Shown: piece after piece, positions 16,596-26,000 of the stretch
Layout: the number at the start of each line of letters is the position of its first letter
Position numbering within the stretch: position 1 is the first letter of the stretch
Assembly: GCA_965116055.1 (NCBI GenBank)
Contig: OZ220466.1
Location: 1,612,001-1,676,000 of the forward strand
Origin: Bin55 sp965116055
GTDB lineage: Bacteria; Pseudomonadota; Gammaproteobacteria; Pseudomonadales; Azotimanducaceae
DNA: 64,000 nucleotides
Reading direction: 5' to 3'
Made by a program: the position numbers and the translations under genes
Notes under the pieces: generated by a model
What the model was told of the DNA's origin: nothing
Databases searched by the model: none
What the model saw: the letters and a program-made list of their open reading frames with translations, nothing else

Positions 16596-18617
16596 ATGCG
16601 TACGACCATCCATGATTTGCCCGATCATCAGAACATTTCGGCTGACGAAATCGAACCGTTTGTCGATCGACTCATTGAGACTCACGAACGTGAGGTCGAT
16701 ACGATCGTCGAATCAGCGGCAACGCAACCCACATGGGATAGATTGATGATGCCGCTTGAAGCCCTTGATGTTGAACTCAATGACGCTTGGGCGCCTATTT
16801 CACATATGAACTCAGTGGTGAGTCACGACGACTTGCGAGCTGCTCACGACGGCGCCTTGCAGAAATTAAGCGAGCATCAAACCCGCCTGAGCCAGTCACG
16901 GCCACTTTACGAAGTTGTCGAGTCGTTAGCTAACGATGAGTCCTTCGAAGCGTTAAACGTTGCCCAAAGAAAGGTAATTCGCGATTCGATTCGCACATTC
17001 AAACGCAATGGGGTCGCTCTGGAAGAAACCGCGCGCACCCGTTTCAAAAGCCTTCGTCAAAAACTAACGCAATTGAGCAGTGAGTTTTCCAACAACGTAC
17101 TTGATGCAACCGACGCCTGGACCAAGTTTGTTCCAAGCTCGAACATGCTTAGTGGAATTCCAGAGCCGAATCTTGCCGTTGCCAAAGCTGCTGCTGAACG
17201 CAAGCAGCTTGACGGTTATGTCTTAACGCTTGATATGGCCTCTTACGCCAGCACCATGATGCACTGTCGGAATCGCGAAATACGCGAGGAGATGTACGAG
17301 GCATACGTTTCACGTGCGTCCGATGTTGGACCTTCGGCTGGCACTTACAGCAACTTGACCATCGTCCAGGACATTCTTACCGCGCGTACCGAGCTAGCGC
17401 AACTCGTCGGTTTCGAGAACTTCGCGGAGTACTCCATTGATCCAAAGATGGCAACTTCCGCGGATGAGGTAAAGACATTTCTGGACGATTTGTTACAACG
17501 AGTGCTACCGCAAGCCCACAAGGAACTCGCGCGTATGAACGAATTCGCAACAAACGAATTGAACTTGGATGCTCTTGAACCTTGGGATCTCAATTTCGTT
17601 GCCGAACGTATGCGGGAGTCGTTATACGACGTATCCGACGCGCAATTGAAACCTTTCTTTCCTCTTGATCGCGTCATCAAGGGCATGTTTGACATCGCCG
17701 GCGAGCTTTTCAATGTGGCGATCAAACCTGCCAAAGGCCCTTCGTTGTGGCACACGGATGTGAGGTTCTACGAAATAAGTCGTCAGGGTGAATTGATCGC
17801 CAGGTTCTATTTGGACGCATTCGCTAGAGAAAAGAAACGTAGCGGCGCTTGGATGGCCGATTGTCGCAGCCGTCGGGCCGTTGGGAATGCGATTGCTTTA
17901 CCCGTGGCGTATCTGACCTGCAATTTCACCCCTCCGGCAGACGGCAAGCCTTCGTTGCTCACGCATTCTGAGGTTGTCACGCTATTTCACGAATTCGGCC
18001 ACGGCCTTCATCACATGTTGACCCAGCAGTCCTACGCGAGTGTTTCTGGCATCAATGGCGTCGAATGGGACGCCGTGGAACTACCGAGCCAGTTCATGGA
18101 GAACTGGTGTTGGCAACCGGCATCGCTTAAACGTATTTCTGGTCACTTTGAAACTGGCGAAGCGCTACCGTCAGAACTGCTTGATCGTTTGATCGAAGCG
18201 AAAAACTTCAATTCGGGTATGGCGATGGTACGTCAGCTAGAGTTTGGCTTATTAGATCTGAGCCTTCATACGCAGACAGAGAACTTCGATCCGCTGAAAA
18301 CCATGCGCGAAATGAGAGAACGCACAGGCATGCTGTCTAACAAACCGTATGATCGATTTCCCTATGGATTTGGGCACATTTTTGCTGGTGGTTACGCTGC
18401 CGGCTACTACAGCTACCTTTGGGCCGAAGTGTTATCGTCAGATGCTTTCGCAGCGTTTGAAGAGGAGGGGTTGCAGAACTCGGCAACGAGCTCGCGATTT
18501 CTGCATGAAATCCTTGAGGTTGGTAGTTCAATCGAAGCGGAAAAGATGTTTACCAATTTCCGTGGTCGGTCGCCGCAAATTGACGCGCTGTTACGACACA
18601 GTGGCATAGATTCTTAA
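16596..18617 (+). CDS. prlC: M3 family zinc oligopeptidase (oligopeptidase A type)
   Basis: Cytoplasmic metallopeptidase of 673 residues that degrades short peptides, including cleaved signal peptides, in enterobacterial relatives. The zinc motif HEFGH is at residues 465-469 within VTLFHEFGHGLHHML, and the downstream glutamate ligand lies in the conserved VEWDAVELPSQFMENW segment near 490-505. Length and order of regions match OpdA/PrlC. It diverges from the rhodanese gene and nearly abuts the convergent aminotransferase gene (4 bases between stops). OpdA-type rather than Dcp-type is the better fit but cannot be fully separated by eye. Confidence 0.9.
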   Translation: MRTTIHDLPDHQNISADEIEPFVDRLIETHEREVDTIVESAATQPTWDRLMMPLEALDVELNDAWAPISHMNSVVSHDDLRAAHDGALQKLSEHQTRLSQSRPLYEVVESLANDESFEALNVAQRKVIRDSIRTFKRNGVALEETARTRFKSLRQKLTQLSSEFSNNVLDATDAWTKFVPSSNMLSGIPEPNLAVAKAAAERKQLDGYVLTLDMASYASTMMHCRNREIREEMYEAYVSRASDVGPSAGTYSNLTIVQDILTARTELAQLVGFENFAEYSIDPKMATSADEVKTFLDDLLQRVLPQAHKELARMNEFATNELNLDALEPWDLNFVAERMRESLYDVSDAQLKPFFPLDRVIKGMFDIAGELFNVAIKPAKGPSLWHTDVRFYEISRQGELIARFYLDAFAREKKRSGAWMADCRSRRAVGNAIALPVAYLTCNFTPPADGKPSLLTHSEVVTLFHEFGHGLHHMLTQQSYASVSGINGVEWDAVELPSQFMENWCWQPASLKRISGHFETGEALPSELLDRLIEAKNFNSGMAMVRQLEFGLLDLSLHTQTENFDPLKTMREMRERTGMLSNKPYDRFPYGFGHIFAGGYAAGYYSYLWAEVLSSDAFAAFEEEGLQNSATSSRFLHEILEVGSSIEAEKMFTNFRGRSPQIDALLRHSGIDS

Positions 18618-18621
18618 AGCG

Positions 18622-19812
18622 CTACGACGCGTTCTCGTTGACGTCAATCGTACCCAGAAAATCGTCAATGCGCTGAATGGCCCGTGTGATTTCATCAACG
18701 GAAGCCGCATAGGAAAAACGGATGTAACCTTCACCGTATGCACCGAATGATGTGCCCGCAACAGTGGCAACACCGGCCTCTTCAAGCATGCGGTTTTGCA
18801 ATTGGGCTGCACTTAGTCCGGTTCCGGTGATGTTGGGGAACGTGTAGAAAGCTCCCATCGGTTCAGTGCAAGATATACCCGAAAGTCCGTTTAAACCATC
18901 GACAATGATCTGGCGCCGCTCTTCAAACGCGTTCACCATCGTATCAACGAAATCCTGGGGACCTTCTAACGCGGCGATCCCCGCAAATTGCGCAGAGGCG
19001 TTGACGCAAGAGTGGCAGTTGATGGCGAGTCGAGTGGCGTGGTCAATGAGCGAAGCCGGCCAAACCGAGTAACCCATTCGCCAACCCGTCATGGCATACG
19101 TTTTGCTCCAGCCATCAAGCAAAATCAACCGGTCGCGGATTTGCGGATAGCTTAAAAGTGATACATGATCTTCGTCGCCGTAGCAAATACGCGCGTAGAT
19201 CTCGTCGCTCAAAATCACTGCATCAGGAAACGCTTCTAGCCCCTCAACGAGCTTGTCGATTTCACGTTTCGTTACGGCGCCGCCTGTTGGATTAGCTGGT
19301 GAATTGATGATCACCAAGCGTGTATTCGGCGTCATCAAATCGAGTATGGTGTCCGCACTGAAAGAAAATCCCAGCGACTCAACTAGTGGAATCGGTACTG
19401 ATTTTGCCCCGGAAAAATTAATCACCGATTCGTAGATTGGAAATCCAGGATTGGGGTAGAGAATTTCTGATCCAGCTTCGCCGAACATGAGTATGGCGAA
19501 GAACATGGTGACCTTACCACCCGGCACCACAAGTATGTTGTCTGGATGCACCTCGACGTGACGCCACGTCAAGATGTCTTTGGCCACCGCTTCTCTTAGA
19601 GCGGGGATACCCGGCGCAGGCGTATAGCCGTGATGGCCGTCGCGTAAAGCTTTGATCGCTGCATCAACGATGTGAGGCGCTGTTTTGAAGTCGGGCTGAC
19701 CGATACCGAGATTAATGATGTCTCGTCCGCTGGCTTTGAGCGCTTCTGCTCGCGCGAGCACTTCAAAGGCGGTCTCCGTGCCGAGACGGTTCATTTTGTT
19801 AGACAGAATCAT
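18622..19812 (-). CDS. PLP-dependent class I aminotransferase
   Basis: Fold-type I aminotransferase of 396 residues with the full set of class I landmarks: NLGIGQPDF (34-42), YTPAPGIPALRE (63-74), NSPANPTGG (170-178), SDEIYA (202-207) and the PLP-binding lysine K237 in WSKTYAMTGWRMG. The arginine that binds the alpha-carboxylate is in YIRFSYA near residue 370. It resembles the aspartate/alanine-type group (AspC of thermophiles, AlaA). Amino-donor specificity is not readable. It converges on the peptidase gene and diverges from hisI, so a link with amino-acid biosynthesis is possible but not shown. Confidence 0.88.
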   Translation of the reverse strand: MILSNKMNRLGTETAFEVLARAEALKASGRDIINLGIGQPDFKTAPHIVDAAIKALRDGHHGYTPAPGIPALREAVAKDILTWRHVEVHPDNILVVPGGKVTMFFAILMFGEAGSEILYPNPGFPIYESVINFSGAKSVPIPLVESLGFSFSADTILDLMTPNTRLVIINSPANPTGGAVTKREIDKLVEGLEAFPDAVILSDEIYARICYGDEDHVSLLSYPQIRDRLILLDGWSKTYAMTGWRMGYSVWPASLIDHATRLAINCHSCVNASAQFAGIAALEGPQDFVDTMVNAFEERRQIIVDGLNGLSGISCTEPMGAFYTFPNITGTGLSAAQLQNRMLEEAGVATVAGTSFGAYGEGYIRFSYAASVDEITRAIQRIDDFLGTIDVNENAS

Positions 19813-20058
19813 TGGCTGGATGCGGTGACGTCAGGTTGTTAGGGTGCGCATGATAGTGAGGCGGTCAATGCACGAGAGATTCAATGCAGTTTGCTGTACA
19901 TCGCGCTCGCCTTTTATCTGGATTTTCTTCACTGGCACGAAATAGTTCTGATAATTGCACACGCTTTGGTGCCTGCCGGCTCACCGCGAAATACTTCGTA
20001 CGGGAAGGTAGACGCCCGATTCAATGCGTTTTTGTTCTTTCTGTCGCTCTGTATCCTC

Positions 20059-20442
20059 ATGAATGGTCCTGACTTTCGAAAAAGTGAACTCATACCTGCC
20101 ATCGCGCAGAACGACCATGACGGCAAAGTACTCATGCTTGCATATATGAATGAAACAGCGTATGAAGAAACGCTGCGGACGCGTCAAGTGTGTTATTACT
20201 CTCGCAGCCGGCAATCGTTATGGCGAAAAGGTGAAACAAGTGGCAATGTGCAGAAACTAAAGCACATCTACTACGATTGCGACGCCGATACGATACTGGT
20301 CAAAGTAGAGCAAGTCGGCGGTGCGGCTTGTCATGAAGGTTACGAAAGTTGCTTTTTTCGAGAAGTTGATCCGGCCTCTGGGGACGAATCAATTGTTGAG
20401 GAACGTGTCTTCGATCCAGAGAAGGTTTACGGTAAGAAATGA
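20059..20442 (+). CDS. hisI: Phosphoribosyl-AMP cyclohydrolase
   Basis: Third step of histidine synthesis: opens the adenine ring of phosphoribosyl-AMP, a zinc- and magnesium-dependent reaction. From the ATG at 20059 it is 127 residues, the normal size of the free HisI domain. The frame is open about 56 residues further upstream, but that part is hydrophobic and unlike the family. Seen are YSRSRQSLWRKGETSGN, the metal-binding YYDCDADTILVKVEQ and the cysteine pair in GGAACHEGYESCF. The HisE pyrophosphohydrolase domain is absent. The stop overlaps the hisG start (ATGA). The remaining his genes are not in the window. Confidence 0.93.
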   Translation: MNGPDFRKSELIPAIAQNDHDGKVLMLAYMNETAYEETLRTRQVCYYSRSRQSLWRKGETSGNVQKLKHIYYDCDADTILVKVEQVGGAACHEGYESCFFREVDPASGDESIVEERVFDPEKVYGKK

Positions 20443-21317
20443 ACTCAGAGGCACTCAAACTAGGTCTGCCATCAGGAAGCTTGCAAGAAGCTACCGGCGA
20501 GTTGTTCGGTCGAGCTGGCTACGTCATTTCATTCTCCTCACGATCCTACTACCCGAACATCGACGACCCTCAAATTGAGTGTTTACTCGTTCGTGCGCAG
20601 GAAATGGCGCGTTATGTCGAGCTAGGCGTGTTGGACGCGGGGATCACTGGCTTAGATTGGATACAAGAAACCGGCGCAGATGTTCGTCAAATTTGTGAAT
20701 TGGTTTTCTCGAAAGTAAGTAGGGGACCGGTTCGGTGGGTCTTGGCGGTACCCGACGACTCGGAGATTCGGCGCATACAAGATCTGAATGGCAAGCGGAT
20801 TGCCACCGAAGCGGTCAATTTGACTAGGCGTTGGTTAAAAGAGCGCGAGGTGACCGCCGATGTCGAGTTTTCGTGGGGTGCAACTGAAGTCAAGCCGCCT
20901 ACGCTCGTGGATGCAATCGTTGAAATCACTGAAACTGGAAGCTCGTTACGTGCCAATAACCTTCGCATCGTCGCCGAGGTCATGCAGAGTACGCCGCGAT
21001 TGATCGTCAATCATGGTGCCTACGAATCGCAGTGGAAACGTGAGAAAGTCGACAACCTGGCATTGATGCTCAAAGCCTGCCTGAACGCGGAAGGAAAGGT
21101 CGGTTTAATGATGAATGTGCGTAAGCAATCGGTCAACGATGTCGTGGCGATTTTGCCGGCTCTTCAACAACCTACGATGTCGGCGTTAACCGATGAAGAC
21201 TGGGTCGACCTGAACGCAATTGTCGACGAAAGCACCGTGCGAACGATCGTGCCTCAATTGCTGGCTGCTGGTGCGCGAGGAATCGTGGAATATCCAATCA
21301 ATAAATTGATTGACTGA
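20439..21317 (+). CDS. hisG: ATP phosphoribosyltransferase, long form
   Basis: First, feedback-controlled step of histidine synthesis: joins PRPP and ATP. At 292 residues it is the long form, with two periplasmic-binding-protein-like catalytic lobes (about 1-215) and a C-terminal ACT-like domain (about 216-290) that binds histidine, so no HisZ partner is needed. VLDAGITGLDWI (63-74) is the conserved PRPP-loop region. Translation is coupled to hisI by a 4-base overlap. The end converges with selO at 21336. A two-gene hisI-hisG unit apart from the main his operon is an uncommon arrangement. Confidence 0.93.
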   Translation: MNSEALKLGLPSGSLQEATGELFGRAGYVISFSSRSYYPNIDDPQIECLLVRAQEMARYVELGVLDAGITGLDWIQETGADVRQICELVFSKVSRGPVRWVLAVPDDSEIRRIQDLNGKRIATEAVNLTRRWLKEREVTADVEFSWGATEVKPPTLVDAIVEITETGSSLRANNLRIVAEVMQSTPRLIVNHGAYESQWKREKVDNLALMLKACLNAEGKVGLMMNVRKQSVNDVVAILPALQQPTMSALTDEDWVDLNAIVDESTVRTIVPQLLAAGARGIVEYPINKLID

Positions 21318-21335
21318 CCGTTGGGCTGCTCTGTC

Positions 21336-22922
21336 TCAGGAACTACAGGACAACATCGAACAACCAACGCGTGTACGCGCCCAATCCGGGCGTTTCGCAG
21401 CGAAGTCTTCCTTACCTGGTTGTTCGGTATAGGGTCTCTTGAGTACTTGTAACCAATCATCAAAGTACTGAAGGTTACCTTTCTCGATTTCGTCAATAGC
21501 TAACTGCGCAAGGTAATTGCGCGGAACGTACAACGGATTCGTTGCGTTCATGCGTTGGATTCGCTGATCCTTATCTTGATTTTGTCGAATAACGAGTGCA
21601 GCGTAATTCCGCAACCACCGGTTGATTTGCTCGCGTTGCTTCGCAGTGACGCTTGAAACCGAGTAATACGCCGATTCGATCGCTTCCATCGGATCTTCGG
21701 ATAAAAGTACCGCGTCTATTTCAAGGTTGGCTAGCAGACGGAAAAACAAGGTTGTATCGGTCTCGGAGAGTCGCAAGACGTTTTCCAATGTACTGACGAC
21801 TGAAACATCGGTATCGGTCGAATCGGCGAGTCCTAGCTTGTCGCGTACAGTGGATTCCCAACGGCGCTGGTATGCCGAAGGAAATCCATTCAGCACATCT
21901 TCAAGTGGCTTCGTTTCGCCAACTAATGGCACGAGCGCATTCGCGAGCTGGAGTAAATTCCACTGGGCGATCCAAGGCTGCTGCCCGTATCGATAACGAC
22001 GAGTGGCTGCATCTGTTGTATTCGGCGTCCAGTCTGGGTCATAGTCTTCCAACCAACCGTACGGCCCGTAGTCGATCGTCAAGCCGAGAATCGACATGTT
22101 GTCTGTATTCATCACCCCATGAACGAAACCAACCCGCATCCAATGTACGACCATTTCTACCGTTCGATCATGTATGTTCTGAAACCATTCGACATACCTT
22201 GCAGGCGCTTCTTTCGTCGCGAGTTCAGGAAAATGAGTTTCAATGGTGTAGTCGGCTAGCTTCTTCAGCAATTCGATATTTCGCTGTGCAACGCAGATCT
22301 CGAAATTGCCGAACCGAATGAAAGATGGTGCGACCCGGCATACAATCGCCCCGGGTTCTGGTGCTGGATGACCGTCATACATGACATCTCGAATGACGGC
22401 ATCGCCTGATCCAACGAGTGTTAATGCTCGTGTCGTGGGCACCCCGAGATAGTGCATGGCTTCGCTACACACGAATTCGCGGACTGACGAACGCAAGACC
22501 GCAAGGCCGTCTGCAGAACGAGAGTAGGGGGTACGTCCTGCACCTTTCAGTTGTAAGGTCTGATTCACGCCGGTGCGATCAAGGAGCTCTCCAAGCGTGA
22601 TGGCGCGACCATCGCCAAGTTGACCGGCCCAGTTCCCAAATTGATGACCGCCGTAGCACATCGCGTACGGTTTCATGCCAGCCAGGAGCGCGTTGCCGGC
22701 GAAAACGTCCAAAAACTCGCGAGAGTGGCAGTCCTCTTGGGAAAATCCAAGGCTTTCAGCAAGCTCTGTGGAAACCGCTAAAAGTTGGGGCTTTCCGGCC
22801 CGAGAAGGTTCCACAAAAGAATAGCAAGCCCCTCTAACTTGTCGTAGGTGGTTACCTTGAATCGGATCTGCCGGGAGGGAATCGACGAAATCGCTTGCAA
22901 CAGATAGATGGGATAAAGCCAC
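21336..22922 (-). CDS. selO: Protein adenylyltransferase SelO (Cys form)
   Basis: Pseudokinase-fold AMPylator of the SelO/YdiU family, linked to redox stress. The GTG at 22922 has GGA at a normal distance; a second GTG at 22967 would add 15 hydrophobic residues unlike the family. Counting from the longer form, landmarks are GGHQFGNWAGQLGDGRA (106-122), KGAGRTPYSR (141-150), the metal-binding NTDNMS (287-292) and DYGPYG (299-304). The C-terminus ends in Cys-Ser-Ser, where the cysteine takes the place of the selenocysteine of animal SelO. About 528 residues from the shorter start. It converges with hisG and diverges from the large membrane protein gene. Confidence 0.93.
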   Translation of the reverse strand: MALSHLSVASDFVDSLPADPIQGNHLRQVRGACYSFVEPSRAGKPQLLAVSTELAESLGFSQEDCHSREFLDVFAGNALLAGMKPYAMCYGGHQFGNWAGQLGDGRAITLGELLDRTGVNQTLQLKGAGRTPYSRSADGLAVLRSSVREFVCSEAMHYLGVPTTRALTLVGSGDAVIRDVMYDGHPAPEPGAIVCRVAPSFIRFGNFEICVAQRNIELLKKLADYTIETHFPELATKEAPARYVEWFQNIHDRTVEMVVHWMRVGFVHGVMNTDNMSILGLTIDYGPYGWLEDYDPDWTPNTTDAATRRYRYGQQPWIAQWNLLQLANALVPLVGETKPLEDVLNGFPSAYQRRWESTVRDKLGLADSTDTDVSVVSTLENVLRLSETDTTLFFRLLANLEIDAVLLSEDPMEAIESAYYSVSSVTAKQREQINRWLRNYAALVIRQNQDKDQRIQRMNATNPLYVPRNYLAQLAIDEIEKGNLQYFDDWLQVLKRPYTEQPGKEDFAAKRPDWARTRVGCSMLSCSS

Positions 22923-23069
22923 GGAAATTCCAAGTGTTGTCGAGCAGGCTAATAAGCGAATTATCACAGCGGTAATTCGCAGTCATATGCCCATTTACCG
23001 GTATATTGTTCACCATGGTGCTCACTGACCTTCAGAAACTCAATATGAAAAACGTGTCTAATAGTTCAA

Positions 23070-26000
23070 TTGGCTTTATCTATATGCGGCGAATCCTTGA
23101 ATCTACCGTGGGGACATAAACCACTGACCGCAAATCGAACGCGACGCGCGCTCACCGCAGGTGTTTTTTTGTGGTTGGTGAGTATCCCTCTTGCGTCCCC
23201 GCTTATCGCCCAAGAAGTCTATGTACCACCAGAGCTTGAAACTTGGAAAGACTGGGTATTGGAAGCCCACCCGGATATTAATTGCCCGTTGAACGATGTA
23301 ACTGCCGGGCGATTACCTTGTATCTGGATGTCAGAGATTGACTTCCGTCTCACCAAAGGCGATCAAGATCGACTGGATTTTCGCATCGAAGGTCATGCGA
23401 ATGCAGCCGGATATCTTGAACTGCCTATAGGCGACGCGCGCCCGGTCGAGGTTGAAGTCAACCGGAAACCGGCGAGGATAGGCCTGGCGGGTGATATTGC
23501 TCGCGTGTATCTAGACCAAGACCCCTTTGTTGTGACCGGTCGGATGTACTTTGATCGTGCCCCTCGAACGATCGATATACCCCAAGGCGCAGCGATCGTT
23601 AAACTGAGCATAGACGGTCAAAACGTCGCCGTTCCAAAGATCGAGAACGGAAAGCTTTGGTTAACGCCGCAAGAGAGAGACCGAGCGTCCGAGAATTCGC
23701 TGCGCTTGGATGTCTATCGGCGCCTGATTGACGGCATCCCCCAAACTCTTGAGACGCGTATTCGATTGACGGCCGACGGCATGGACCGAATCGAATCACT
23801 GGGCAAACCCATCTTTGATGAGTTTCGCGTTGTCAAGGTGACGGCTGACGTACCTGTTCAACTGGCGAACGATGGAAGCGTTCGCGTCCAAGTAGCGCGC
23901 GGCATCGCGTGGATAACCATCTTTGCAACAAGTCTGCGCACGGTCGACGAATTCAAACCTGTTGCGAATGGCAGCCATTGGCCAGCATCTGAAATCTGGG
24001 TGTTCGAATCAGATCCGCAACATCGGACGGTAGAAGTCCAAGGCGCATTGCCGATTGATCCTATGCTGGTGGATTCACCCTTCGGTAGTGCACCTACCTA
24101 TCAAGTAGACATTGGCGAATCGTTGCGGTTAACTAACGAGCGTCGCGGTAATCCCCATCCTAAGCCCGCATTGTTCAACATCATGCGTCAGATTTGGCTT
24201 GCTTTCGATGGCAGTTCCTTGATTGTGGCAGATTCAATTGCAGCCGATATTCAAACCGAAACTCGACTTTCCGCGGATTACGACCTCGGTTCCGTCAAAG
24301 TGGATGGTGTGAAACGATTAGTGACGGTTCTGGCTCGCGAACCTCGCGCTGAATCAGGTATCGCGTTACGACCATCCGAACGCCAAATTGAAGCCGTCAG
24401 CATGCTCAATTCAAGGCATGAAATCGCTGCCAACGGCTGGTCGGTCGAAGCCGACTCACTAGCCATTGATATGCACATACCTCCTGGTTGGAAGCTCTTA
24501 TGGACAAGAGGCGTAGATAGCGTCCAAGGGTCGTGGGCGTCCGCGTGGTGGAATCTGTGGGACATTTTCATTTCCGTATTGATTGTGGCCATCGCCTATC
24601 GGGTGGGTGGCATACCGGTTGCTGGCGTGGTATTCGTAGCGATCTTGCTTAGTTTTCAAGAGTACCCTGAACCGGCGCTCGGTTGGTTGCTCCTAGGTTT
24701 ATTGCTGCTACTTGATCGGCAATTGCGTTCGGAGCGAGCCAAGCAAGTCGTGCAGATCTTCTATTGGGCACTTATGGTGCCAATCGCGGTCGCGACGATA
24801 TACGTAGCGGCAAGCAATGTACGTCAGGCTGTATACCCACAGTTAGATGACATATTCAGCAGTGATCAGATCATGGGAGCCAACCTTTCACCGACCGCGT
24901 CAAAGCTCATTGACTTGAGCGAGCATGACATGGCTTTCATCCAGTCCGCGCCGGCGCGATCGACTGTCCAGGAGCGCAAAACCGTCGTGAACGAACGTCT
25001 TGCTGCTACTAAAGCTGTCGATGTGCCCCAATCCAGTACTGGTGTCGCAGTTCAAACCGGTCCTGGTAAGCCCGATTGGCACTGGGATACAGCTCGATTT
25101 AGGTGGTCTGGTCCAGTCAGCAAAGATCAGCGTATAGGACTGACATTCCTACCGCCTCCGGCAACAAGGCTAGTGTTCGCCTTGATTGCGGTATTGCATC
25201 TGGTCGTTTTATTCATATTTGTTGTCGCCAAAGCGAGGGAGTCGGAATGGATTCCGCGTTGGCTGAGTAAAGTGCTACCCGCGCTCCTACTGTCCGCAAC
25301 CGCCATGTCTACAAGTGCTGCGTTTCCGGAAGGTCGATTACTAGCGGAACTGGAAGAGCGCCTTACGGCTTCTCCAGAGTGCCTGCCAGGTTGCGCAAGC
25401 CTGGAACGCGCGACACTCAGCATGGCTAGCGCCGACAAACTAACGCTTGAATTGGTTTATCTCAGTGCTGCGAACGTTGCTGTCCCCCTGCCGAAGACCG
25501 AACCGTACACCACACTTAAAGAAGCGACGCGCGACGGGTTGAGTCAGCCGTTGCTGCTAGGTGAATCGGGCACGATGTTCGTTCAAATCCCTAAAGGGCA
25601 GACTCAATTTCGGCTTCAATATGACCTCAATGAACTCTACGATATCGTTCTCAGTTTCCCTTTGGAACCCGCAACCATCGCCTACCAGATCTGTTGTTGG
25701 GTCATCAAGGAAGATGTGGATGCGAACGTACACCGTATCTTATTGCAACGTCAACCCGACCATGTCGAGATGGTCGAATTGGCTGCGAGTTCCTATCAAT
25801 TTCAACATCAAGTTGTCGTTCAACGTGAATTAGATCTTGCGTTCGAACCCAGTGCTGTCACGACAGTGCGGATCGACAACGATCGAAGCGAGAATGTGTC
25901 GATCGCCATCCCCCTGCTGCCTGGTGAGACCGTTGTATCTGAGCAGATCGAAGTGCAGGATCAGCATGCGGTAATCAACGTGTCACCGGATACGAGCCAT

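Noticed and set aside
19891..20058. 56-residue N-terminal extension of HisI
   Set aside because: Hydrophobic and unlike HisI; the ATG at 20059 gives the normal family length.
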